From Tieghemiomyces parasiticus (Eukaryota; Kickxellomycota; Dimargaritomycetes; Dimargaritales; Dimargaritaceae): DNA of 16,246 bases. How positions within the stretch are numbered: position 1 is the stretch's first letter; each line of letters begins with the position of its first letter. The stretch is taken from assembly GCA_027575765.1 (NCBI GenBank), contig JANBPT010001026.1, positions 1 to 16,246 of the forward strand, in the 5' to 3' direction. A program made the translations under genes and the position numbers. Below the pieces are notes generated by a model. It ran no database searches. It was not told the origin of the DNA and saw nothing but the letters and a program-made list of their open reading frames with translations. Of this stretch, positions 1 through 8,851 are shown one piece after another.

Positions 1-77
1 CGTGGTCAAGGTGGGTGTCGGAAGGACCAGGAGGCCCTTGTAATAATTGTATAGTCCGGTTTCCTTCAGGATACACT
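1..77 (+). repeat. terminal inverted repeat, left arm (exact 77 nt)
   Basis: Exact reverse complement of 16170-16246. It ends at position 78 with a single mismatch, then similarity resumes to 102. The length equals a k-mer size commonly used by de Bruijn assemblers, so an assembly-graph overlap is the likeliest reason for the exact 77. Confidence 0.95.
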
Positions 78-102
78 TGCGTAGAGGCCGAATTTAATGA
101 AT
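1..102 (-). pseudogene. broken copy of CTU2 exon 7
   Basis: Read on the minus strand, this stretch matches the last visible exon of CTU2 (16145-16246) at 100 of 102 positions. The first 77 nt are identical. The first difference (position 78) turns the codon GAG into AAG (Glu to Lys). The second (position 95) turns TTA into TAA, an in-frame stop at 94-96 if the frame of the intact gene is used. Similarity stops at 102, two bases short of where the CTU2 exon begins, and no AG acceptor is present: the sequence just upstream on this strand reads TTGGCC rather than CATAG-GT. I saw no trace of the preceding CTU2 exon in 105-1190. This fits a decayed partial duplicate, or a paralogue with unrelated introns. 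It continues past the left edge, so its true extent is unknown. Confidence 0.8.
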
Positions 103-1194
103 GGCCAAGAGGGGGGTGTTATAATGACGGATGGTGGGCAAATAGCAGTGGAGATAAGTTATATATAAATTATAAGATGTTGATCCATTGTTTTCTTGAT
201 GGGGTAGGTTACCCGAGTCTTTATATGTGAGAGGCTATACTGTCATCGCTTACTCTGGAAGGAGGGGGGAGTTAGTGAAAAACAGCAGAAGCATAATTAG
301 ATAATAATGGATACCTGTTGTCGGTATCCAAAAGCCGACGTCTGCAGAGCTTTGCAAGCCATGCTGACGCCTTGCAGGAACGACCGAAACCCCCTTAGCA
401 CTAGCAATTGGCCAAACTGAGTGACTCATGACTAACTACCGAGCTCCAGACCGAGGCCCGGCCTCCTATACATTTCCCAGCTATATATAAGCTAACGAAC
501 CTAACCACTAATAATTTACCTTACCTTTTACTCATCACGCATCAATTTCAACAAAGCACCCCCGAGAGTCTCGACTACTACAAAATAAATGGTTATTGTT
601 TACTTAGCGTTGCCGTCACTCTGTTTTTATGTTGTCCTTTGATGTATCTAGCCGTCCTATCATTTAATAAATATGGTTACGAATAATTTTATATTCCCAC
701 TACTGGTGATCAGGGTGGTCGTTGAAACATGGCGCCGCTTTAAGCCAAGGCAGCCTCTTGTCACCGCCCTTCAGGTTTATAAGCATCCTGGTTCTACACC
801 TCTGCTTGACCCCGCACAACCCACAGATCTGCAATTATACTACACCCGTCGTTAGATAGGACGGTAGTTCTCTAACAATATAACGTTTTGATCCCACGCA
901 TAACCCTTTTCAATCCTGCACACCTCTATACTCACCTCCCCCCCCCACCGCTGGTCAAATACTCGGCAAGATCATTAAGCCCCAGGTAACCTCCAAACCG
1001 CTTAAGACTTCGCCGCGGTCTACTTTTTGGGTACCCGCCTACCCACACCTGTACGGCCCCTATATAAACCTTAACGTTGTCCTTATAGTAATGTTCAGTG
1101 GCCCACCTTCACATATAAACATCGCTGGTTGTACTCACATCGGGTCGATCTCCAGGTCCTTAGCTATTTCCCAGTAGATTTATCGTATGTGTTG
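103..1194. other. intergenic, no gene recognised
   Basis: About 1.1 kb, visibly richer in A and T than the rest of the window, with TATA-like runs near 160-170 and 481-490. Short reading frames here (such as 673-855) resemble no protein I know. It holds one perfect hairpin (308-330), a short palindrome near 563-573 and a run of nine C at 938-946. It contains the 3' flank of the secreted-protein gene that ends at 1195. Confidence 0.6.
308..330. repeat. perfect inverted repeat (8-bp stem, 7-nt loop)
   Basis: TGGATACC (308-315) and GGTATCCA (323-330) are perfect complements around a 7-nt loop. It is isolated, with no T-run after it. It could be a protein-binding dyad or chance; several stems of this size are expected by chance in 16 kb. 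Confidence 0.5.
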
Positions 1195-2406
1195 CTATCT
1201 GACACCCATGAGCCTCGAGATGGCCGCAGTGTTGAACTCATAAGAATACAGAACATTCGGGTTGTAGCCTAGACGGTGAGGACCGGCCGATAAACTAGCT
1301 TCGACTGTGGCTAGATTAGCCGAAAAGGATGAGTAGTTAACGACCTTGTCAAGTCGGGACATGTGACGGACGAGGGCATCACAATTCAAGACAAGCCGGC
1401 CCTCTGGCAGCTGCTGGTAAGGAAGTATGAATCTCGTTGTATGGGGCTGCGTCGCAGAGGGAATGCCAATCAATATGGAGCTCTGTTTGAGGGAAATGAG
1501 TCGAGACAGCGATCGGACCCGCCGCTGGACCTGAGAGCGGCTAGGCCATGTGACAGACGCCCTACGGTCGAGGTGAGCAATGGCTTGGGAAGGGTATCGT
1601 GCCTTTGAACCACTTGCGACCGAGTCGTCGGTGGACATGGCGCTCGGGAATTGTCGAAGACTTGACTGGGTCACGACAGTTTGCATGCACTGATTGTATA
1701 GATGCATGATATTTCCACTGAGCGTCCAAGGCAAGCCCTTGGAAGTTCGCCTGCCGGAATGTGCCGCTATGTAGCGTTCAAATTGGTCAGTGACAAATCT
1801 ATCCAGGCTAACCGTCTCACCAAACTGTATGGGCGAGGGTGTGACAAGAAACGTTCCATCACCGTTGAGGCTAGACGTAAGGCGACCAGTGGGAAGCAGC
1901 CCGGATAAATGATAGGAAGCGACGCTGTATGGCAAGGCCTTGGGTCGGCGCAATGCGCTCTTCGAAGACTTGGCCGGGGGGACAAGACCGGTGTAGTCGT
2001 GGGGCTTATTCTCAAGGCCATCTGATTCAGTATCTGTGGCGTACTGGGGCTCTTCGTCAACGGTTTCCAATATCTTGACCAGGTCAGAGTGTAATCCATA
2101 CGCCAGAAAGTCGGCTTCGAACGGTGCTAATTGATGGGTTGCGATGTTGACCGGTACTGGGGCCGCGTCAGGTCCAGTTGATAGACCGGTTCCAGATCCA
2201 TTGAGCAAGTCGTCTGATGATGCATGGGGTACTAGGGGAGGCAACAAGTGGTCTGCGCCCCCTTTCGCACCGATAGGCAGAAGTCCATCGAAATGATCGG
2301 GCGGGTCACCAAAATTATCGACTGGCTTGGCTCCGGGTATCAGAAAAGCCACCAAAAACACGACTAGGGTGAGACGAAGGGAAGTTCGGACCGAACGTGG
2401 ATTCAT
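1195..2406 (-). CDS. orphan secreted protein (403 aa, hypothetical)
   Basis: A single open frame of 403 residues, the longest in this part of the window and uninterrupted. I do not recognise the family. The N-terminus looks like a classical signal peptide: basic residues at 4-11, a hydrophobic core about 12-24 (LTLVVFLVAFLIPG), then a likely cleavage site around residues 26-30. The rest is rich in Ser, Pro, Leu and Gly. A segment at about 290-310 is basic and serine-rich (RSQVQRRVRSLSRL). There are two possible N-glycosylation sites (N69-G-S, N357-Y-S) and only two cysteines (240 and 342), which could form one disulfide. No membrane segment is visible after the signal peptide. The start is the first Met and places the signal sequence correctly. 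No intron is needed. It is likely secreted or wall-associated and lineage-specific; nothing in the sequence shows a catalytic function. Confidence 0.72.
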   Translation of the reverse strand: MNPRSVRTSLRLTLVVFLVAFLIPGAKPVDNFGDPPDHFDGLLPIGAKGGADHLLPPLVPHASSDDLLNGSGTGLSTGPDAAPVPVNIATHQLAPFEADFLAYGLHSDLVKILETVDEEPQYATDTESDGLENKPHDYTGLVPPAKSSKSALRRPKALPYSVASYHLSGLLPTGRLTSSLNGDGTFLVTPSPIQFGETVSLDRFVTDQFERYIAAHSGRRTSKGLPWTLSGNIMHLYNQCMQTVVTQSSLRQFPSAMSTDDSVASGSKARYPSQAIAHLDRRASVTWPSRSQVQRRVRSLSRLISLKQSSILIGIPSATQPHTTRFILPYQQLPEGRLVLNCDALVRHMSRLDKVVNYSSFSANLATVEASLSAGPHRLGYNPNVLYSYEFNTAAISRLMGVR

Positions 2407-3701
2407 TGAGGGATTAAAATTCCGCGAACTTCGCTGGGGGAAAGATTGGACTGCCGGATTGTACGTCGGTAGTAGAATGTGAATAATCGGATGGATCCGT
2501 AAAGGTCGTAGAGCCGTGCACGATTACTTATACTAAGACTGAAGATTGAAAGTTAGGCTCGGGAGTAGGTGCGGGGGTAGTGTATATATAAGGTTGGTAA
2601 ATGTGGCGTGCTTCCTTGATGACGCTCGGATTTCACTAGCCTACTTTTCGGTGCTTGATTGTGGCACCTTCTCCCTGCCCCAACGGTTGGCTTCAAGCCG
2701 AGTGAAAAAAGTGGCGGCTTCCAGCGTCCCGATCTGATTGGTACCACCAAAACCATGCGACAGTGCAACCGAGGCGCGTCCCATGAGGCATCTCTGTCCA
2801 AGGAAGCCACTTCCCGTCAGGGTCTGTTCCGGTGGACGCACCAAAACTTCCAGCACAGATTGTGCCCATCCGTTGGTTAACTGGAAAGGTGGCGACCTTG
2901 CGACCTCAGAGGTGCACTTGATTCGATACCAGATCCACCTCGTCATGGAGAAGGGGCCCGGAACCAAGCACCTCAGTGTACACCCAACCGGTTTCGCATC
3001 ATCACCCGAACCACACATACAGACCCCCAATTGCCCATAACTTTGGATTCGTTAAGTGTGTAGTGAATACATCTTTATTCAACTCGGCCTGCTCGCCTTG
3101 CGACCCTACCTCGGCCTTTCCTCTAGCAGTTCCTCCATTCGGGCAGCACACCCCGTCAGACTATCGTTGGTGGGACTGGTAGTTTAAGACCTTCGCGATT
3201 AACAGCTGGAGCGTCAGCTTTATTCGCCACGAAAGCTAATGAAAATGCAGAGAAAACGCTAAATACGAAACGCTAAACAGAGTATAGAAAGTGGTAAGTT
3301 CATAGCCTATAGATACGACGGATTATGTGGCGGAAGAGTTAGTGCTCAGTAAACGGCAGTGGTGGAGAAAACTGTACATTGAAGCGAGATGGTCAGCTAG
3401 GAATCGACAAGGGAAATTAGGGGCGATAGACCAAGAGGGAAAGCGGAGAGAGGGCTCGGTGGCTGACAATGTTAAGGAAGAGACGAGCAAAGAATATTAA
3501 AAAAACCAACGTGCAGAACATAAAGTTGGCAAGGCACAAATAAAAAAACCAGCACGGGGTGGTAACGAAGGCAGAAAAAGGTCATCATAAATTACTAGGT
3601 AGAGAGGGAAGGGGTTGCGTAAACGCTATCGTGGAAAATATGGGTAAGGGCCGCTACGGTGTGCCGCGCGACGCTTAGTGTGTCAACCTTTCAGACATAA
3701 T
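2407..3701. other. intergenic, no convincing gene
   Basis: This holds the upstream region of the secreted-protein gene and the 3' flank of the LisH regulator. Overlapping short frames exist on both strands at 2546-3182. The most curious is a minus-strand frame (2641-3030) with a ketoacyl-synthase-like GFGGTN peptide, but it has no surrounding domain and I do not call it a gene. The 3200-3600 part is purine-rich on the plus strand and carries the repeat ACGCTAAA twice within a short span near 3255-3280. Confidence 0.5.
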
Positions 3702-5943
3702 TTACGGTTGATGCTCCATAAATTGTTTCATGTCAAAGTTTTCCAAGTCGAATCCAGGTATCGGGTTGTCCATGAACGCACTTGCATAGTCGTCCATGGG
3801 CATGGAAAGGCTGTCGAGGCTGTTCATGTCGAGCGGAGGTATACTATCAAAGTCATGACCCAGATCGACGGTGGAGCTGAGCGACTGCACGCCCGTGCCG
3901 CTCAGACTGGTCGAAGCGCTGACGTTTCCTGCCCCTGCCGCGGCGCCGGACGACGTAGCCAGCGTTGTGGTCGGGGGCGGGTGAGACGTCTGGTTGTTAC
4001 CAGAATGCGAGGCTGGGGTACCGACCAGCGGTGTCCCGTTCCCTGGCTGGATGTTGTTGTTGGAGAGCAGGGCCCCACTGTTCGGCGTGGTCGGCGGCAA
4101 CGACGGCTGGGGAGCCATGGGGTCGTGGCTGTGCGGGGACGGTTTGGTGGCAGGACTCATGGGGCCCGAACCGATGCTGCTCTCAGCGTTAAGCGGGCTG
4201 CCAACCAGGTTGTTCTTGGCTTTGGCGGTGAGCTGCGGAGTGGCCTTGCGCTTCTTGTTGCCGCCGCTACTGTTCGGTGTTGTAGGGGTCGGTGATTGCA
4301 GGGTGATGGGCGGGTTGACCCCGGCAGACATGGGGCCGGGCGGGTAAGGACTCGCCACTGCGGCGCCGTTGGGCGTAAAATTCATGGGGATGCCGCCCAT
4401 CGCGGCCTGCGATAGACCCATGGCCATGCCCTGGCTGGGCACATTCGCCATCATCGCCTGGCCGTTGAGCATCAAGACACCCTGGTTGCCGTTCATATGG
4501 CCGTAGGCCTGGGGGTTCTGTGGTCGGAGCTGTTGGATACGCTGGTGGTTTTGCATCGCCTCCAGGCTGTTGACATTGGCCATGATGTTGTTGGTACCAG
4601 CGCCGGACAGCAGGGTCTGCATGGGGTTGTACATGTAGTTGGCATTGCCGGCCATCGGTCCGGATAGGTTACGCTGGCCGGGCTGCTGTGGCTGACCCTG
4701 CGGCATTAGCTGCGGCTGTGGCGCTGGTTGTTGACCAGCCGACGCGGCCCGCTGCTGGTTAATATGCTGCAGGTTAGCGTTGTAGTTGCCACCCAGTGCG
4801 CTGCCGTTGTTGTTGTTGGCATTGGATATGTTCATAATGGGAGTATTGGAGTTGAGGAAGGCCTGATTATTGGTGGTGGCCGCCTCAGTGCCCGCGCTAG
4901 CCGGAGAGAAGCGGCCAGAGGTGTTGCTCCGCCGGCGCTTAGCGTCCTGCTCGGCCAGGCTGCCGGCGTCGGGCGGCGAGGACGTGTTGGTACCGGTCTT
5001 CTTGCCAGCCTTACCAGCCTCCTTTTTACCCGCCGGGGCGTTGAGGCCAGGGGAAGACACCCCCGGAGTGGCAGGACCCGTCTTCAGGACGCCTAGAACT
5101 TTCGACTTCTCCTGGGCGTTTAACGAGATGGGGTCCCGGTTGGCCAGGCCGGCATCGGCCATGTTCTGGGTGACCGAGGGAAAGTTCGGAGGATTATAAC
5201 CCATGGCCGAGCGAAGCTGAGTCTGGGGGGTCTGGTTGGGCATGAACTGCGCGCCGTTAAGCAGGGCCTGCGGGTCGTCGCCATGGGCGATCCCGTTGGG
5301 CAGAGCCGGCGAAACGAGGGAATTGACGCGGGCAACACCCCCCGGGGTGGGGGTGGCCGGACCGTTTGCCGGGCCCCGGAGGTTGGGATTGGCGACAGTG
5401 CCAGCCAGGACAACGCGCGCGCCGCCGGCCGGGTTGGTCGGGACCCGGCTCATGGCGATATGCCGCTGGACCTCGGCCTGGCGCTGGCGCAGAGCGTTCA
5501 TGGTCTGCTGCTTGTAAGCATCGGCCAGGTTCTTGGCCATGGGGCTGGCGCTTTTGGGGTTGTGGATGTTGGAGAACAGTTCCCAGAACACGTACCACCA
5601 CTGACCCAGAAAAGAATCTGGAGTGTCGATGGGGGTCGAAGCGTCCGGGCTGATCTGGGTCTCGGTGCAGAATGAGGTGGCGGTCTTGTGGTAGCTCTTC
5701 TTTTTGAGGTAGTCAAAGACGAAGAGGTTTAGACTGCAACGTGGGGGACGAAGAGGAGGGGGAGTGGGACGGTGGAGCGTGGGCGGTAGTTAGTTCCGGG
5801 GTCAAAAAGGCGGCTATCCACAGACTGGGAGAGGTCAAATCGTACGGGACAGTGCGTAGCTGTGGGCGAAGAGAGACGACTTACAGGTGCTCTAGCTGTT
5901 CACCGCCCTGGCCGGTGGGCGCGTTCGTACCGGGCTGACTCAT
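3702..5943 (-). CDS. LisH-domain transcriptional regulator, Flo8/Som1/SSDP-like (2 exons, 696 aa)
   Basis: Exon 1 is 5885-5943 and exon 2 is 3702-5733. The 151-nt intron has a GTAAGT donor and a TTGCAG acceptor after a pyrimidine tract, and the frame runs through (59 + 2032 nt = 697 codons). The intron cuts the LisH motif: exon 1 ends EQLEHL and exon 2 opens LNLFVFDYLKKKSYHKTATS. After LisH (about 15-45) comes the conserved aromatic block GQWWYVFWELFSN (63-75), typical of the Flo8/LEUNIG/SSDP group. The middle is low-complexity Gln/Asn/Pro/Gly with basic clusters KRRR (285-288) and KKRK (513-516) that may be nuclear signals. The tail (about 644-684) is acidic with bulky hydrophobics (DLGHDFDSIPPLDMNSLDSL), like an activation domain. 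Fungal relatives act in cAMP/PKA-linked adhesion, filamentation and sporulation. That role here is inferred. Family call firm; exact orthology to Flo8 is not settled. Confidence 0.87.
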
Positions 5944-7460
5944 GGCGGCAGTTTTTACGGTCGAGCGGTGCTCCGCGAGATAGGGTGGCGCTAACGCAAT
6001 GGACCGGGGGGCACGATGTCAAGCAGTTGATGAATAGCAGACGGGGAGTACAACTCCGAAGGTAAGGGCGGATGACGCAGATGGACACGGGCGCCGTCGA
6101 CGGATAAGCAGGCTGTATAGGGCGGGAGAAAGATGCTGGGAGAGGATCGCGTAGGCGTGGTAGCCGAGGACCCAAGGGGGTTGTGAGATGGTACAAAGTG
6201 GGAGTGGGGCGCGGGAGGGGCCGGGTAACGCCAGGGAAAAGTCGGAAGGGATGGGCTCAATGGGGGGACCAGTGCGGGCTACAACTCGGCAAGGTTTTAA
6301 AATAGGGCAGCCCAAGGTCCAGTCGGGGAGGAGGAAGGGTTTACAGGGCCGGACGAGGTCAGGAAGGGAGATGGGCAATGGGGGTGGGAGGGTGCGCCGG
6401 GTAACGTGCGAAAGGGGTCAAGCGAAGAGGGCGGGTAGTTGGGTAGCTACCAGCAGGGGCGAAGGGCTTGCGAATAGTGAGCGGGCTAATAAGCGCAGCC
6501 AGAGTGCGTGGGGCCACGGGTATAAAGGAGGCGGGTAGGCGAGCGACGCGAAGCGAGTAGAAATAGTGGGACAGAGTGCAAGCCGTTGCTAGGCGGGAAG
6601 GAGAGGGAAGGACAGTTAGAAATAATCCAAAGGAAACGAAGGGAAAAGGCCGAGAGGGCCAGGTGGTCAGGCCGCGTCGTACTTGTGGCTTTGCAGCGGG
6701 CTTTCCGGAGGGCGGGGGAAAATACTTTAGGCCCGCCAGGGGGGAGGAGGAGGGGGAAATTTAGAGCGGCAGCAGTAGGAGTGGGCGACACGGGGCGTAG
6801 GGGAGTGGATAGGTGGTACGCGTTGAACAGGGTGGTGCGTGGGTAGGCTGTGCGACCGTTCTAGGTGTAAGCCTGCTTCGCGGACGCGGCAACGTGGGCG
6901 ACCTGAGTAGGAGGGCTGTAGAGGGCCGACAACAAGAATCCCTAGAAAATGGTCCACTGGACGTTCAGGATGCTGGGGGAGATGGAAGGGTCTGGATGGG
7001 TGGGGGGACAATGTCTGAATGGGCAGGTGCTTGCCGCACGGCGAAGAGCGCGATGGTATTCGCCAGGTATCGCAGAACCGGGAGGGGGGGCGGAATCAGG
7101 GCGAGTGGCGGTGGCTAGGGCGGCCGAGACAGGTGGGTTTTGGCGGGGACCTCGTTGAATTTCCTTGTGGGCGTTCAGAGATGAGGCTGGGGTTGTAGAG
7201 GGGTGGTGGTCGAGGCGAATAGGAAGGCCGCGGAGAAGAAGGCGGGCAAGAGCGATACTGGGGGGCCGGTCCAGGGACGAGGCAGCTGGGCCACCCACAA
7301 AGAGGCGTATGGCAAACAAGGCAGATGGTATGCCTGGAGATGGAAGCGAGGACGGGGCGTGGGGGGTTCTGGACCTTGTGGGCTGGAGCCAATAAGCGTG
7401 GGCTGTCCAGTGGGAAACCTTTGACCACATGGACCAAAGAAAATACGAGAGGGTAGGTTA
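5944..7460. other. long purine-biased upstream region of the LisH gene
   Basis: About 1.5 kb with no believable gene. In the 60-nt lines I counted (6001, 6601, 7201) purines make up about 67, 80 and 75 per cent of the plus strand, so the strand transcribed toward the LisH gene is pyrimidine-rich. It reads as a long promoter/5' leader. Minus-strand frames here give Pro/Arg/Ser-rich translations, as expected from a C/T-rich strand. Confidence 0.55.
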
Positions 7461-7578
7461 CGAGGGGGGGTGGTCGGCAACCGTGCGCCTAAGCACGCAG
7501 ACAAAGGCCTGGCAAGAACTGGCTGGGCTAACGGGAAGCGCCGAGTGCCTGCAGCACGGCTCATCCTTTCGACGATGA

Positions 7579-7876
7579 CAGCAGCCATCGCCGTGGTGGC
7601 TGCTGCCACACTCCCGTCCCTTCGCCACGGGTCTTCCCGTTGTGGCGGAGGATGGCCGCCTGCCACGTTCTTCCACTTCCCCTACGGTGTTACGTAGCCG
7701 TATCCCCAAGGCCGGCCATGGTTCCTTGTCGATGAGTCCAGGGCCCCGCAGCTCTCGCGGTTATCATGCCGACAGGACGCGGTATCCCGTGTGTACGTGG
7801 GCATCCCCAGGTGCGGTTAGAAATCGCGGAGGGAGGTGCACTGGCCTCCCCTCCCTATCGAAATAACACCTGCGGG
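7579..7876. ncRNA. candidate structured RNA (cluster of hairpins), orientation unknown
   Basis: Three strong hairpins lie in 300 nt. Stem 7579-7587/7597-7605 is a perfect 9-bp pair with a 9-nt loop. Stem 7623-7647 pairs CGCCACGGG with CCC-GTT-GTGGCG (9 bp, 3-nt bulge, TCTT loop). Stem 7828-7854 pairs GGAGGGAGG with CCTCCCCTCC (one bulge), and is itself enclosed by CCC-CAGGTG (7805-7813) pairing with CACCTG-C-GGG (7867-7876). I looked for SRP, RNase P, MRP, U1-U6 and U3 signature motifs on both strands and found none. Single stems of this size occur by chance; the clustering is the argument. Confidence 0.25.
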
Positions 7877-8299
7877 CCGCGCGTTATGGGGGCTGGCATT
7901 GTGTTGCAGAGTGCTCAACGGAAGGAACGGGTGGGGCCGAGCAGAGTCGCTCGATGTGTCCGATACGCGCCAGTACGCGTACATACAGGTTCTCAATCAC
8001 CAGAACCCTACCGTGGCGCTCCAACTAGGCATCCTGCGATGCCGTTGGATATTGGAATGTGGGGAAGGAGGGTCTCGAAGAGAAGTAGGGAGGAAAGGGG
8101 TTGATCACGCTTCGCATTCCGTAAAGCTGAAGGGTGGGATCGCCATGGCTATTGGCTACGAAAGGGTCCGATCCTCCCCATCTCCCCCCCTCTATACACA
8201 CGTCGTCAGGGGGGCCGCCCCTTCCCCCCTCCCACTGAGCTCCTAAAAACGGGAACCATGTTGAGGATGACACCTTTGATTTTCAGGACAACTGCTGGT

Positions 8300-8382
8300 C
8301 CGGGCCTGTGCCGGAAGAATAAGGAAAGGCACGGATGGCTTCGTGCCCTTTGATACAAGGTCCGTGCCTAGGTGCCGCCCGG
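8300..8382. repeat. nested inverted repeats with alternative pairings
   Basis: The outer pair is CCGGGC (8300-8305) with GCCCGG (8377-8382). The inner pair is AGGCACGGA (8327-8335) with TCCGTGCCT (8361-8369), 9 bp perfect. The same left arm can instead pair GGCACG (8328-8333) with CGTGCC (8342-8347), so two exclusive folds are possible. Just downstream, TAATAC/GTATTA (8388-8405) forms a small extra hairpin. Function unknown. Confidence 0.4.
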
Positions 8383-8851
8383 TTATATTAATACGAAAGT
8401 GTATTATCTGGGGGGGGGTGTCGCCATTCAAGTTTGCACATAAACTAGCTCGTTCCTGAAACTGGTACCCTTATTAGCTCAGGTGGTAGAAACTGTGAGC
8501 GCTAAGTGCAGCGCAAAGCGAAAGACGCGGGGAGCTAGAGAGGCGAAGAGCCGGCGAACGGACCATCCGTCGTCTGTCCCCCGCCAGCTTCGTCAGTGTC
8601 CATCCATCCTTCCTCCTCTCCCGGCCTGTCTCAGCTTTATACTACAGGGCATAACAGCCTTGTGGGCTGCTCCAGATCGGTAGAAAACCAGTGGACATTT
8701 TTGATGTTTATGAAGTGACAACTGTCTGAGCCAGGAGACCTGGCTGATACGGAGCCATCGGTTAAGGAACGAGTACAAGGCTTTGCAAGAGACGTCAGAA
8801 TGTGGGGGCCGTAATTTTAAATCGGCACACGTATAATGGCGATGGATTTTT

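Larger units (their letters stand above)
7461..8851. other. intergenic, hairpin-rich, no protein gene seen
   Basis: The purine bias fades here and several strong inverted repeats appear (listed separately). It includes the 3' flank of the NPP gene that ends at 8852. Short frames on both strands overlap each other and resemble nothing known. A run of nine G lies at 8410-8418, and a tRNA A-box-like stretch at 8475-8490 has no matching B box. Confidence 0.5.

Noticed and set aside
1133..1179. Minus-strand peptide IYWEIAKDLEIDP followed by a GTGAGT donor-like site, just after the secreted-protein stop
   Set aside because: No AG acceptor opens it in the right frame and a TAA lies immediately upstream, so it cannot be joined to the upstream gene.
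2546..3182. Overlapping plus-strand frames starting at 2546, 2659, 2738 and 2976
   Set aside because: None resembles a known protein, they overlap in different frames, and no consistent set of splice sites joins them.
3678..4295. Plus-strand open frame of 205 codons
   Set aside because: Antisense to the low-complexity end of the LisH regulator; Arg/Gly/Val-rich translation is a shadow of that composition.
7175..7666. Minus-strand open frame of 163 codons
   Set aside because: Pro/Leu/Arg/Ser-rich product expected from a C/T-rich strand; no domain, no good upstream context, overlaps other equally long frames and a hairpin cluster.
7725..7745. GATGAGTCC resembling a hammerhead ribozyme core
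   Set aside because: The full CTGATGA core is not present and I found no matching GAAA and cleavage-site strand nearby.
8475..8490. TAGCTCAGGTGGTAGA, a near-perfect tRNA A box / D-arm
   Set aside because: No B box of the GGTTCGANNCC type in the following 100 nt on this strand, and no 7-bp acceptor stem; at most a tRNA relic.
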